Of a stretch of 64,000 nucleotides of DNA, positions 56,640 through 63,984 are shown piece after piece. The stretch comes from Symbiodinium natans (taxonomy: Eukaryota > Sar > Dinophyceae > Suessiales > Symbiodiniaceae). The notes under the pieces were generated by a model, which was given only the letters and a program-made list of their open reading frames with translations, made no database searches and was not told the DNA's origin. The number at the start of each line of letters is the position of its first letter. Positions within the stretch are counted from its first letter, which is position 1. The stretch is taken from positions 1,950,703 through 2,014,702 of the forward strand of contig CAJNDS010002745.1 in the NCBI GenBank assembly GCA_905221605.1. Reading direction: 5' to 3'. The translations under genes and the position numbers were made by a program.

Positions 56640-56892
56640 TAAACTAAACCCTAACCCCTAAACCCCTAAACCCCTAAACCCCTAAACCCCTAAACCCCTA
56701 AACCCCTAAACCCCTAAACCCCTAAACCCCTAAACCCCTAACCCCCTAACCCCCTAAACCCCTAAACCCCTAAACCCCTAAACCCCTAAACCCCTAAACC
56801 CCTAAACCCCTAAACCCCTAAACCCCTAAACCCCTAAACCCCTAAACCCCTAAACCCCTAAACCCCTAAACCCTAAAACCCCTAAACCCTAA
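56640..56892 (-). repeat. CCCCTAAA octamer array, about 30 copies
   Basis: Very regular octamers (CCCCTAAA); two CCCCTAAC units at 56741-56755 mark a midpoint. Confidence 0.97.
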
Positions 56893-56894
56893 AA

Positions 56895-56975
56895 CCCCTC
56901 AACCGAAAGCACTCTGCGTGCTGCGCCTGCCGCGGCCTCGGCTGTGTAGCGAAGACCTCGGCTCGGGTCAGGAGT
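56895..56975 (-). CDS. Possible exon, frame uncertain
   Basis: Two minus frames open: LLTRAEVFATQPRPRQAQHA and SRGLRYTAEAAAGAARRVLS, the latter ending TTTCG|GTTGAG. Confidence 0.3.
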
Positions 56976-56997
56976 TTTGTAGGATTTGCGGTTCAAA

Positions 56998-57150
56998 AGG
57001 TTTAGGGTTTAGGGTTTAGGGTTTAGGGTTTAGGGTTTAGGGTTTAGGGTTTAGGGTTTAGGGTTTAGGGTTTGGGGTTTGGGGTTTAGGGTTTAGGGCT
57101 TAGGGCTTAGGGCTTAGGGCTTAGGGTTTAGGGTTTAGGGTTGAGGGTTT
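56998..57150 (+). repeat. TTTAGGG array with GGGCTTA block
   Basis: About 10 heptamers, then TTTGGGG and GGGCTTA variants. Confidence 0.95.
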
Positions 57151-57247
57151 AGGGTTTTGGGTTTGTAGTATTTGGGTTTAAGGGCTTCGGGTCTAGGGCT
57201 TCGGGGGCTTGGGGCAGCTAGGGCTTTACGGCTTAATGTTTAAGATG

Positions 57248-57348
57248 CTTGGGGTTTAGGGTTTAGGGTTTAGGGTTTAGGGTTTAGGGTTTAGGGTTTA
57301 GGGTTTAGGGTTTAGGGTTTAGGGTTTAGGGTTTAGGGTTTAGGGTTT
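57248..57348 (+). repeat. TTTAGGG array, about 14 copies
   Basis: Perfect heptamers. Confidence 0.97.
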
Positions 57349-57475
57349 GTAAGGTTTGGGGTTGCAGTCAGGGTCCGGGGAGTTCGGGTTTCGGGCTTAG
57401 GGCTCGGGATTACGGTTCAGGGTCCAAGGGATTAAGCTTTGGGCTTTGGGGTTTCGAACTTCTGATGTAGGGGTC

Positions 57476-57680
57476 TACTTGGAGGTTCGTGGGTACTTAC
57501 AAGTAGGGATACAAGCAGGGTTACTATGGTGATAACCTCGCTGTGGGTACTTACAACCCTACTTACAAGTACCTCAAAACCCTAAACCCCAAACCCCAAA
57601 CCTCAAACCCCAAACCCTAAACCTAAACCCCAAACCCTAAACCCTAAACCCTAATTCTAACAAATACCCATGAACCTGGG
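57476..57680. mobile_element. Family C element split by CCCTAAA-type repeats
   Basis: TCTACTTGGAGGTTCGTGGG and ACTTACAAGTAGGG at the left. The right end (AATACCCATGAACC) is separated by about 85 bp of AAACCCC/AAACCCT repeats at 57574-57655. Confidence 0.7.
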
Positions 57681-57709
57681 GCCTGGGGTTGACACACCGG
57701 AACCCCAAC

Positions 57710-57755
57710 CCAGGCCCACCTCCTCGAGAAAGCGCATGGTCTCCGTGCAAGTCCT
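57710..57755 (-). CDS. Exon-like segment
   Basis: Acceptor CCACCTCTTGGTGCAG|AGG and donor CCTGG|GTTGGG. RTCTETMRFLEEVGL. Confidence 0.45.
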
Positions 57756-57946
57756 CTGCACCAAGAGGTGGTTTAGGGTTTAGGGTTTAGGGTTTAGGGC
57801 TGAGGGTTTAGGGTTCCAGGGTCTATGGTTTAAAGTTCGGGCCTAGGGCCTAGGGTTTAGGGTTCTAGGGTTTAGGGTTTCAAGCTTAGGGTTGAGGGTC
57901 TAAAGTCCAGCTTTTTGAGCTTGGGGGTGCACACGAATTTGGGGGG

Positions 57947-58042
57947 GTTTACGAAGTAGGAGAGCCCCGAATACAACAGACCCCCAAACAGTAGGATCCC
58001 CTACCCCAACAAGGTACCCCTCATTTCGGAAACCCCCATTGA
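57947..58042. mobile_element. MITE-like element, family B (reverse)
   Basis: GGTTTACGAAGTAGGAGAG, CCCCCAAACAGTAGGATCCC, CAACAAGGTACCCCTCATTT and CGGAAACCCCCAT. Confidence 0.75.
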
Positions 58043-58080
58043 AACCCTAAAGCCTGGGTGTTAAAAGGTCGCGGCTTCAG

Positions 58081-58264
58081 ACTCCGATGTGCAGAAATGA
58101 GTCCTACCCTTCGCTTCCTCCAACTTGCAACACCGGTTCAGGGTTCGAGGGCTGTTGCAGTCGATCTTGTTCAGCTCCTACGAACCTTCGTGACTGAATC
58201 CACAAACCAATATGAAACGACGGCTATCTTGAGAACGAAATCACATGAGCCTGCAAGCGAATGA
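58081..58264 (+). CDS. Probable terminal exon, unknown protein
   Basis: Acceptor GTCGCGGCTTCAG|A. 60 codons, then a TGA at 58262: RCAEMSPTLRFLQLATPVQG, SRAVAVDLVQLLRTFVTEST and NQYETTAILRTKSHEPASE. The minus strand is full of stops, so the strand is clear. No telomere repeat inside. Confidence 0.55.
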
Positions 58265-58319
58265 ACAGTGGGCAATCAGCAGATGCACCGTTCTCAAGCT
58301 GTGAATCTGAAATCCCCAA

Positions 58320-58425
58320 AGTAACCTTGGGGTAAAGAGGGTACCCTTGTCGCTGTAAAGGGGCGCATACGGGAGCTCTGAGCCTCTGAGCACCTAAAAA
58401 AGGGATGAAGGCCCACAGCGGATCC
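58320..58425. mobile_element. MITE-like element, family D, diverged
   Basis: GTAACCTTGGGGTAAAGAGGG, TACCCTTGTCGCTGTAAAGGGG and AAAAAAGGGATGAAGGCC. Confidence 0.5.
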
Positions 58426-58465
58426 CCGCAATGTTGGTGTTACACCTTGCTCGTAGGGTTCTTAT

Positions 58466-58492
58466 GGGGGGGGGGGGGGGGGGGGAGGGGGT
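58466..58492 (+). repeat. Poly-G tract
   Basis: A G run of about 20, then AGGGGG. Confidence 0.95.
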
Positions 58493-58769
58493 TCAAAGTG
58501 GGTGTATCCCAAGGTTCCCTAACACCCCCACTTCTCCTCAAGGCTCCCGAAGCCTCCCTTAAGGTTCCCTAGGTCCTCCCTGACGAACCTTTGTAACCTT
58601 GAGGGTCCCCCTTATATACCCCTTTAAAAAACAAAAAAAAAATATATATATATATATATATGTGTATACCCAAGACAAATTAAGGGCCCATACTTCAGAA
58701 CTCTTTAATTTAAGGGAGGTAAGGGACGATCTGAAGGGCCCATGAAACTACGCTTAGAACCTTGGCCCT

Positions 58770-58905
58770 CAATTAGGGGCCCAAAAAACCAAATAAACAT
58801 CAGGATCCTACTATTGGGGTATAAGGGCCCCTATAAGGCGGATTCCGAAAAACCCTGTTTGTAGGATCCTTATGTTTATGTGGGTTTTTGGGCCCCTATC
58901 AATTG
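58770..58905. mobile_element. MITE-like element family I, about 44-bp inverted repeats
   Basis: Left CAATTAGGGGCCCAAAAAACC...ATAAACATCAGGATCC; right GGATCCTTATGTTTATG...GGTTTTTGGGCCCC. 136 bp, single copy here. Confidence 0.85.
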
Positions 58906-58975
58906 CTGTCAAGGCAGCTGGAGCTTGTGCTTGACCGCACTGGGATCGATCTTCACCTTGCTTCCCGGAACCCGC

Positions 58976-59095
58976 AACTATACTTACTCCCCTTAGAACC
59001 TCAATAAGCATATTGGGTTTTTTTGTCTTTTTAATATTCCCTTGGGTTGTAGGTATACAAAAAAAAACTACTTCCTAGGGGGCTATAGTAAACCC
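58976..59095. mobile_element. Short repeat family L, copy 2
   Basis: CAACTATACTTACTCCCCTTAGAACC, CAATAAGCATATTGGG and CCCTTGGGTTG. The terminal CTATA..CCTTAG and CCTAGGGGGCTATAG form an inverted repeat. Confidence 0.5.
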
Positions 59096-59210
59096 AAAAA
59101 TCTGAACACTTGCACCAAACCAATTAGACGGGCGCCTGTGTGGACATGTCCTGGGTTTTGAGGTCCGTAGGTTCATAGGGTTTGGGGAGATTTAGGGCCT
59201 AGGAGATGAG

Positions 59211-59538
59211 GTTTAGGGTTTAGGGTTTAGGGTTTAGGGTTTAGGGTTTAGGGTTTAGGGTTTAGGGTTTAGGGTTTAGGGTTTAGGGTTTAGGGTTTAG
59301 GGTTTAGGGTTTAGGGTTAGTTTAGGGTTTAGGGTTTAGGGTTTAGGGTTTAGGGTTTAGGGTTTAGGGTTTAGGGTTTAGGGTTTAGGGTTTAGGGTTT
59401 AGGGTTTAGGGTTAGGGTTTAGGTTTAGGGTTTAGGGTTTAGGGTTTAGGGTTTAGGGTTTAGGGTTTAGGGTTTAGGGTTTAGGGTTTAGGGTTTAGGG
59501 TTTAGGGTTTAGGGTTTAGGGTTTAGGGTTTAGGTTTA
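59211..59538 (+). repeat. Longest TTTAGGG array, about 46 copies
   Basis: 328 bp with only three or four single-unit slips (GGGTTAG at 59317, GGGTTAGGGTTTAGGTTT at 59410, TTTAGGTTT at 59532). Highly homogeneous for an interstitial array. Confidence 0.98.
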
Positions 59539-59547
59539 GGGTTCAAG

Positions 59548-59580
59548 GGAGCCGCTACGAACACGCAGGCCTAGCACCAG
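59548..59580 (+). CDS. Short exon with textbook donor
   Basis: Acceptor AGGGTTCAAG|G at the end of the 46-copy array and donor CACCAG|GTAAGT. EPLRTRRPST. Confidence 0.4.
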
Positions 59581-59719
59581 GTAAGTTTATCAACAGACCT
59601 GTCCCCAAAATAGCCCCGCATGTTGCTTTTTTCTATCGGAACCATAAGTAATTTCCCAGAAGTAGATCAACCCCCCACGTCAGCATGCGTCTGGACGAGT
59701 GATTCTTCGACTTACCCAG

Positions 59720-59752
59720 CGGACAGAGACATCTCCTGCAGCTTTACCTCCG
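59720..59752 (+). CDS. Short exon abutting telomere array
   Basis: Strong acceptor GATTCTTCGACTTACCCAG|CGG and donor CCTCCG|GTAGGG, which starts a TTTAGGG array. RTETSPAALPP, phase 0/0. Confidence 0.45.
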
Positions 59753-59976
59753 GTAGGGTTTAGGGCTTAAGGTTTAGGGTTTCGGGTTTAGGGTGTAGGG
59801 TTTAGGGTTTAGGGTTTAGGGTTTAGGGTTTAGGGTTTGGGGTTTGGGGTTTAGGGTTTAGGGTTTAGGGTTTAGGGCTTAGGGTTTAGGGTTTAGGGCT
59901 TAGGGCTTGGGGCTTAGGGTTTAGGGCTGAGGGCTTAGGGGTATAGTGTTTCGGGTTTCGAGCCGAACCCCTGAAG

Positions 59977-60048
59977 GATCTTTTTTCGTCGTGTGAGCTG
60001 CACCTCCCGCCAAGCACGGGAGTGGCAAGGGGACTGCTCTATGCCCAG
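59977..60048 (+). CDS. Exon-like segment
   Basis: Acceptor GAACCCCTGAAG|GAT. 24 codons: DLFSSCELHLPPSTGVAR then GLLYAQ. Also open on both sides (AEPLK before, GPQRHQN after); the donor is uncertain. Confidence 0.45.
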
Positions 60049-60190
60049 GGACCCCAACGTCACCAAAACTAACGAACAAATTCTTACTTAGGGTTTAGGA
60101 TTTTGGTTTAAGGTTTAGAGTTTAGGGTTTAGGGTTTTGGGTTTAAGGAACACTCCTTGACTCATATGAGGACCCCTACTCTCTATTCAG

Positions 60191-60273
60191 GGGATGTTGG
60201 GGTCTCCGGGTGGGCCCGGCGCAAGAGGGGCCACGCGACCACGGACCCTTCGGGGGAAGAGCTCGGGCTTGGA
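60191..60273 (+). CDS. Well-defined exon abutting telomere-type repeat
   Basis: Strong acceptor CCCCTACTCTCTATTCAG|GG and donor CTTGGA|GTTTAGGG. 27 codons: DVGVSGWARRKRGHATTDP then SGEELGLG. All plus frames are open. Confidence 0.45.
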
Positions 60274-60469
60274 GTTTAGGGGTTTCGGGGTTCAGGGTCT
60301 AGGGGAAAAAGGTCAAGGGGTTCAGGCTTCAGAGGTTGAAGGTTTAGGGGTTAGCGTATGTGAAGAACGGTCCCTGATTACGGAATCGGTTTAGGGTTTT
60401 GGGAGTAAAACTCCTGCTCCAAAACCTCGCCTACTTAGTCCATTCCTTTGGAGCTTTCGGGCTTAACCC

Positions 60470-60552
60470 TGAACCCTAAACCCTAAACCCTAAACCCTAA
60501 ACCCTAAACCCTAAACCCTAAACCCTAAACCCTAAACCCTAAACCCTAAACC
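60470..60552 (-). repeat. CCCTAAA array, about 11 copies
   Basis: Perfect heptamers. Confidence 0.97.
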
Positions 60553-60588
60553 GAGGCTCGGGCTCCCCCACCCTCTACGCCCCTTAAG

Positions 60589-60691
60589 GAAGGCAATACC
60601 CTCTCGGGAATGTCCCGGGGGATTTTGGCCCCTTCAACGATCCCACGCGGTGGAGCTCCGCTCCGGCAAGCACAAGGATCTCCAGCTTAGG
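60589..60691 (+). CDS. Well-defined exon abutting telomere-type repeat
   Basis: Acceptor GCCCCTTAAG|G and donor CTTAGG|GTTTAGG. 34 codons: KAIPSRECPGGFWPLQRS then HAVELRSGKHKDLQLR. Confidence 0.5.
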
Positions 60692-61019
60692 GTTTAGGAT
60701 TAGGTCAGTTCTCTGGACCCTCATTTAGAGAAGTGACAAAGGAGCGCGGGTTTAGGGTTTAGAGTTTAGGGTTTAGGGTTTAGGGTTTAGGGTTTAGGGT
60801 TTAGGGAAAGGAGCTGTGACTTTAGGGTCCCAAAAACTGTGACTAGCTGGTGGGGTCCCAATACTTGGGCAGGGGAGGGTCCCTAGGGTTTAGGGTTTAG
60901 GGTTTAGGGTTTAGGGTTTAGGGTTTAGGGTTTAGGGTTTAGGGTTTAGGGTTCAGGGTTCAGGGTTTAGGGTTTAGGGTTTAGGGTTCCTTTGAAGCGA
61001 CGTGCTCTGCTGCCTCCAG

Positions 61020-61057
61020 AGCGGACTCAGATTCTCGAGGACGGGCTGCGCTCTTCA
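61020..61057 (+). CDS. Short exon-like segment
   Basis: Acceptor GTGCTCTGCTGCCTCCAG|AG and donor CTTCA|GTAGTC. RTQILEDGLRSS; the same frame is open on both sides (LKRRALLPPE, VVKSRTLRA). Confidence 0.45.
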
Positions 61058-61374
61058 GTAGTCAAATCCCGCACGCTTCGCGCCTGAACTGGGCCCAATA
61101 AACCCCGAATCCTAAACCTTGCAAACCCTAGTTTAGGGTTTAGGGTTTAGGGTTTAAGGAACCATAAACCCTACGCCCTAAACAATACATAATCCTGCAC
61201 CTTCTGCACCCCGAACAATTCCATGGCTTTAGAGCCCTCGATCCAGCCGCTCTAGACTTGCGAGGTCTAAATTTGTATGAACCCGAAACCCTACAGGACT
61301 TCGGGATTGGGGCTCAGGGTTTAGGGTTTAGGGCTTGGGGTTTAGGGGTTAGTGTTTCGGGTTTAGGGTCTAGG

Positions 61375-61390
61375 GTCTAGGGTTTAGGGT

Positions 61391-61436
<46 letters not shown>

Positions 61437-61455
61437 GGTTTAGGGTTTAGGGTTT
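61375..61455 (+). repeat. GGGTTGA heptamer block in TTTAGGG array
   Basis: Eight GGGTTGA units between GGGTCTA and TTTAGGG units. Confidence 0.96.
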
Positions 61456-61485
61456 AGGGTTCAGGGGCCCCACATCAGCACACAG

Positions 61486-61549
61486 ATTCACCCTGATGCC
61501 CTGGCCGTGAAGCCCCGATGCCTGCTCCATCCGCTGCTGCTCCATCCTG
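61486..61549 (+). CDS. Exon-like segment abutting telomere-type repeat
   Basis: Acceptor CACATCAGCACACAG|ATT and donor CATCCTG|GTTTAGGG. IHPDALAVKPRCLLHPLLL. The minus reading MEQQRMEQASGLHGQGIRV is also attractive. Confidence 0.35.
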
Positions 61550-61621
61550 GTTTAGGGATTCGGGTTTAGGGTCTAGGGTTTAGGGTTTAAGGTTTAGGGT
61601 TGAGGGTTTAAGGCTTAGGGG

Positions 61622-61690
61622 TGCTTATAAGTAGGGTAACTATGGGTATAACCCTACTCAGGGTACTTATTACCCATGAACCTCCAAGTA
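61622..61690. mobile_element. Family C element, short copy
   Basis: GCTTATAAGTAGGGTAACTATGG, CAGGGTACTTATTACCCATG and AACCTCCAAGTA. Confidence 0.65.
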
Positions 61691-61881
61691 TAGGGTCTAA
61701 GGCTGGGTTTGTAAGGCTCTTCACCCAAGATGCCCCGTGACCTCAGTTGTACTAGTGGGGCCTAGGTAAACCATGAACCCTACATTCAAGAGTTTTTGGA
61801 TTCCGGGCTTAAGGCTTAAGGTTCTACAGACTTTTTCAGGGTTCTAAACCGCACCCGTAACCGCGAGTCCCAAGGCTAAAC

Positions 61882-61999
61882 CTGTCAGCCTCAACTTTAA
61901 ACCCAAAGTGCAGCTTCGGGTCCTCTGCACGAATTGGTCGCGCTGCGCCCGAAGAGCCGACTGCTGCGCGGCGCTTGCGGACTGAGGCGGCACAATCTC
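61882..61999 (-). CDS. Well-defined exon, Gln-rich helix
   Basis: Acceptor CCTGAACGCCAG|GAG and donor CTGACAG|GTTTAG. 39 codons: EIVPPQSASAAQQSALRAQ, RDQFVQRTRSCT and LGLKLRLT. The clearest minus exon near the right end; the donor again contains GTTTAG. Confidence 0.55.
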
Positions 62000-62337
62000 C
62001 TGGCGTTCAGGGTCTTGGGTGCTTCGGGTTTAGGGTTTAGGGTTTAGGGTGTAGGGTTAGGGTTTAGGGTGTAGGGTGTAGGGATCAGGGTTTAGGGTGT
62101 AGGGTGAGGGTTTAGGGTTTAGGGTGTAGGGTGTAGGGTTTAGGGTTTAGGGTTTAGGGTTTAGGGTTTAGGGTTTAGGGTTTAGGGTTTAGGGTTTACG
62201 GGTTTACGGGTTTACGGGTTTACGGGTTTGGGGTTTCAAGGGCATTTCGGGGCTTAGTACGGGATTGAGGGTTGATGGGAGAGGGCCCAAGTGGGTCGGA
62301 GCCCATGGTGACCTTGGCAGGTCACCGAAGGCCTCCA

Positions 62338-62436
62338 ACCTCTACGAAAAATAGGGCCCCAATTTTGGCCCCCAAATAGTAGCATCCCCTTCTAACAACG
62401 ACCCCAATAAGGTACCCCTAATGTCGGAAACCCCCT
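62338..62436. mobile_element. MITE-like element, family B (reverse)
   Basis: TACGAAAAATAGGGCCCC, CCCAAATAGTAGCATCCCC, ACCCCAATAAGGTACCCCTA and ATGTCGGAAACCCCC. Lies 12 bp beyond a donor site, inside what would be an intron. Confidence 0.75.
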
Positions 62437-62448
62437 CAAGCACTTTAC

Positions 62449-62791
62449 CTGACCTTGCAGGCGTCCCCATTTTTGACGGTCTTGCCGGCGAAACGCTTGC
62501 CGCTCCACGAGGATTGAGTACTCACTGCACGACCACCACGCACAATGGTGAAATGTGAAATCTCCCCGTACTTCTTGAAACCAAGAGCGAATGCCCCAGC
62601 GTCGCGGACGAATGCGACCCTAGTCTTGATGTCATACCCGTGGATTTCAGCACGCTTCTCTGCGCCCTTGACCTTGAAGAAGAAGGACATTGAGGAAGCG
62701 TCCTTCTCGGACGTCGCTGTCTTCCTGTCCTTGGCGTAGTACTTGTGCTGTGACATTAATCCAAATGGAAGCGCAGCCATTGCTAACACAC
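62449..62791 (-). CDS. Internal or first coding exon, unknown protein
   Basis: Acceptor ATATTTTAG|GTGTG and donor GTCAG|GTAAAG (canonical). The frame from the ATG at 62780 reads MAALPFGLMSQHKYYAKDRK, TATSEKDASSMSFFFKVKGA, EKRAEIHGYDIKTRVAFVRD and GRAVSTQSSWSGKRFAGKT: about 110 residues, Lys-rich, mixed alpha/beta in look. Its frame does not join in phase with the exon at 62939-63153, which would enter another frame and stop at 62647. So either this exon starts its own gene near a trans-splice site, or the splice model is off. Family unknown. Confidence 0.6.
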
Positions 62792-62938
62792 CTAAAATAT
62801 TTTATCAGGTCATACACACAATAAACTAACAGTAGGGTGAAACACAACAGGTAAAATTCCAACGGTGTATTAGATGGTTCGCCTAAGTGCGTTGGCGCTA
62901 ATACAGCTAAACCTACACGACACGCAAGCGTACCTCAC

Positions 62939-63153
62939 CTTGCGAATGGGAAAATATCTCTAAAATCATTTGGCCACGCTGGCTCATGCTTCTCAATCAT
63001 CTTAACAAAATGTGGCCTCGTGCAAGGGCCCACCTTATTCTCTGGCATCAAGCTTAACTGCGAAGCTCTGCGGAGGGTTTGGATGGACCGCTGTCTACAA
63101 ATGCCAGAGTGAGAAGATAAAACTAACAGCGTCAGCAGTACCAAAGTAATCAT
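62939..63153 (-). CDS. First exon with signal peptide
   Basis: ATG at 63153. MITLVLLTLLVLSSHSGICR is a typical signal peptide; mature part QRSIQTLRRASQLSLMPENK, VGPCTRPHFVKMIEKHEPAW, PNDFRDIFPFA. Donor TTCGCAAG|GTGAGG at 62938. A secreted or lumenal protein. The next exon at 62791 lies 147 bp away but joins out of frame. Function unknown. Confidence 0.55.
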
Positions 63154-63159
63154 AGCTTG

Positions 63160-63984
63160 CTGATAACCATGTCGTGCCCATGACGAGAATAACAGGAATC
63201 ACATCAGATAGACCAACAGTAGGCGCATTCTGCAAGCACCCTTCTGCGAGCACCCAGGCTGGTGTTTAAGCAGGCCGCATCGACTGGTTCGACCCGGCCT
63301 TCATCAGACAGCGCTTAGAAATCTACAAGAACAATCACGGCATGAGCCTGCCTGCTACCAATATAATCGTAGTGTTTTTTGGATAGCATTACCCAACGGT
63401 ATTAATTACTCTTCTTACAGCTGTAACACTATAGTGCAAAGCAAGTGACATGGATTCTGGACAAGGGCACCTTCAGCAGACGGACTAGTAAAGCAGTCGC
63501 CTGCATCTGTGGTGCGCGGCCTTCCGGGCAAGTTTTTTGCTACCGCAACCATCACCGCTACCCGCACCAGCAGCAGAAGCACTACCAAAACCACCACCAG
63601 CACTCGCATCACCACCAGCGCGACACGTCTACACTGGGTCCCGCGTTTTCCCGAGATGCGGCGTCGACTCCCTGTGCCTTGCGACGCGTTCTTCCATCAA
63701 CTTGCCGAAGCCTCCACGGAGACCAAAATTGTCGGAATGGACCGGCACATCGTTGACGCGGCACCTGGCGCAGCTGGCTGGCGCATTGAGCTGCGTAAAT
63801 GAATTTCTGCAATATGTTAAACGCATAAGGCGCCTGGCTACAAACCGCGGCGCAGCACACGAAATGTCTGAGGTCGTCGCGCACCACCCACAGCCAGCAT
63901 GTGCTGGAAATCCAGCTCCACATCCCAGCTCATGCCATGCGGGATCCCAACGTCAATCCTTACAGTTGACGCCGTGCGGATGAC
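63160..63984. other. Repeat-free region, genes unresolved
   Basis: No telomere-type repeat at all. Open frames occur on both strands from 63.4 kb. A plus frame at 63509-63802 holds a Thr-rich start and HQLAEASTETKIVGMDRHIV; a second plus frame is open from 63537 to 63983. The CACCA-rich stretch at 63546-63620 creates many of these. No domain recognised. Confidence 0.4.

Larger units (their letters stand above)
1..62400. repeat. Interspersed telomere-type TTTAGGG/CCCTAAA arrays
   Basis: Tens of arrays of the heptamer TTTAGGG (or CCCTAAA on this strand), 3 to about 46 copies each, occur every few hundred bases and then stop at about 62.2 kb. Between perfect runs lie degenerate derivatives (TTTGGGG, TTCAGGG, TTTCGGG, GGCTTAG). 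Both orientations occur and tend to alternate: CCCTAAA to the left and TTTAGGG to the right of complex islands. The heptamer is the telomere unit of plants, many algae and dinoflagellates; here it is interstitial. Confidence 0.97.

Noticed and set aside
63445-63983. His/Thr/Pro-rich ORFs near the right end as real genes
   Set aside because: They overlap one another around a CACCA-rich stretch and three plus frames are open; none shows a domain, so I left the region unresolved.
1-63984. tRNA, rRNA or snRNA genes
   Set aside because: I looked for TRGY-GGTTCRA-type boxes, conserved rRNA blocks and spliced-leader sequence (CCATTTTGGCTCAAG or its complement) and found none convincing.
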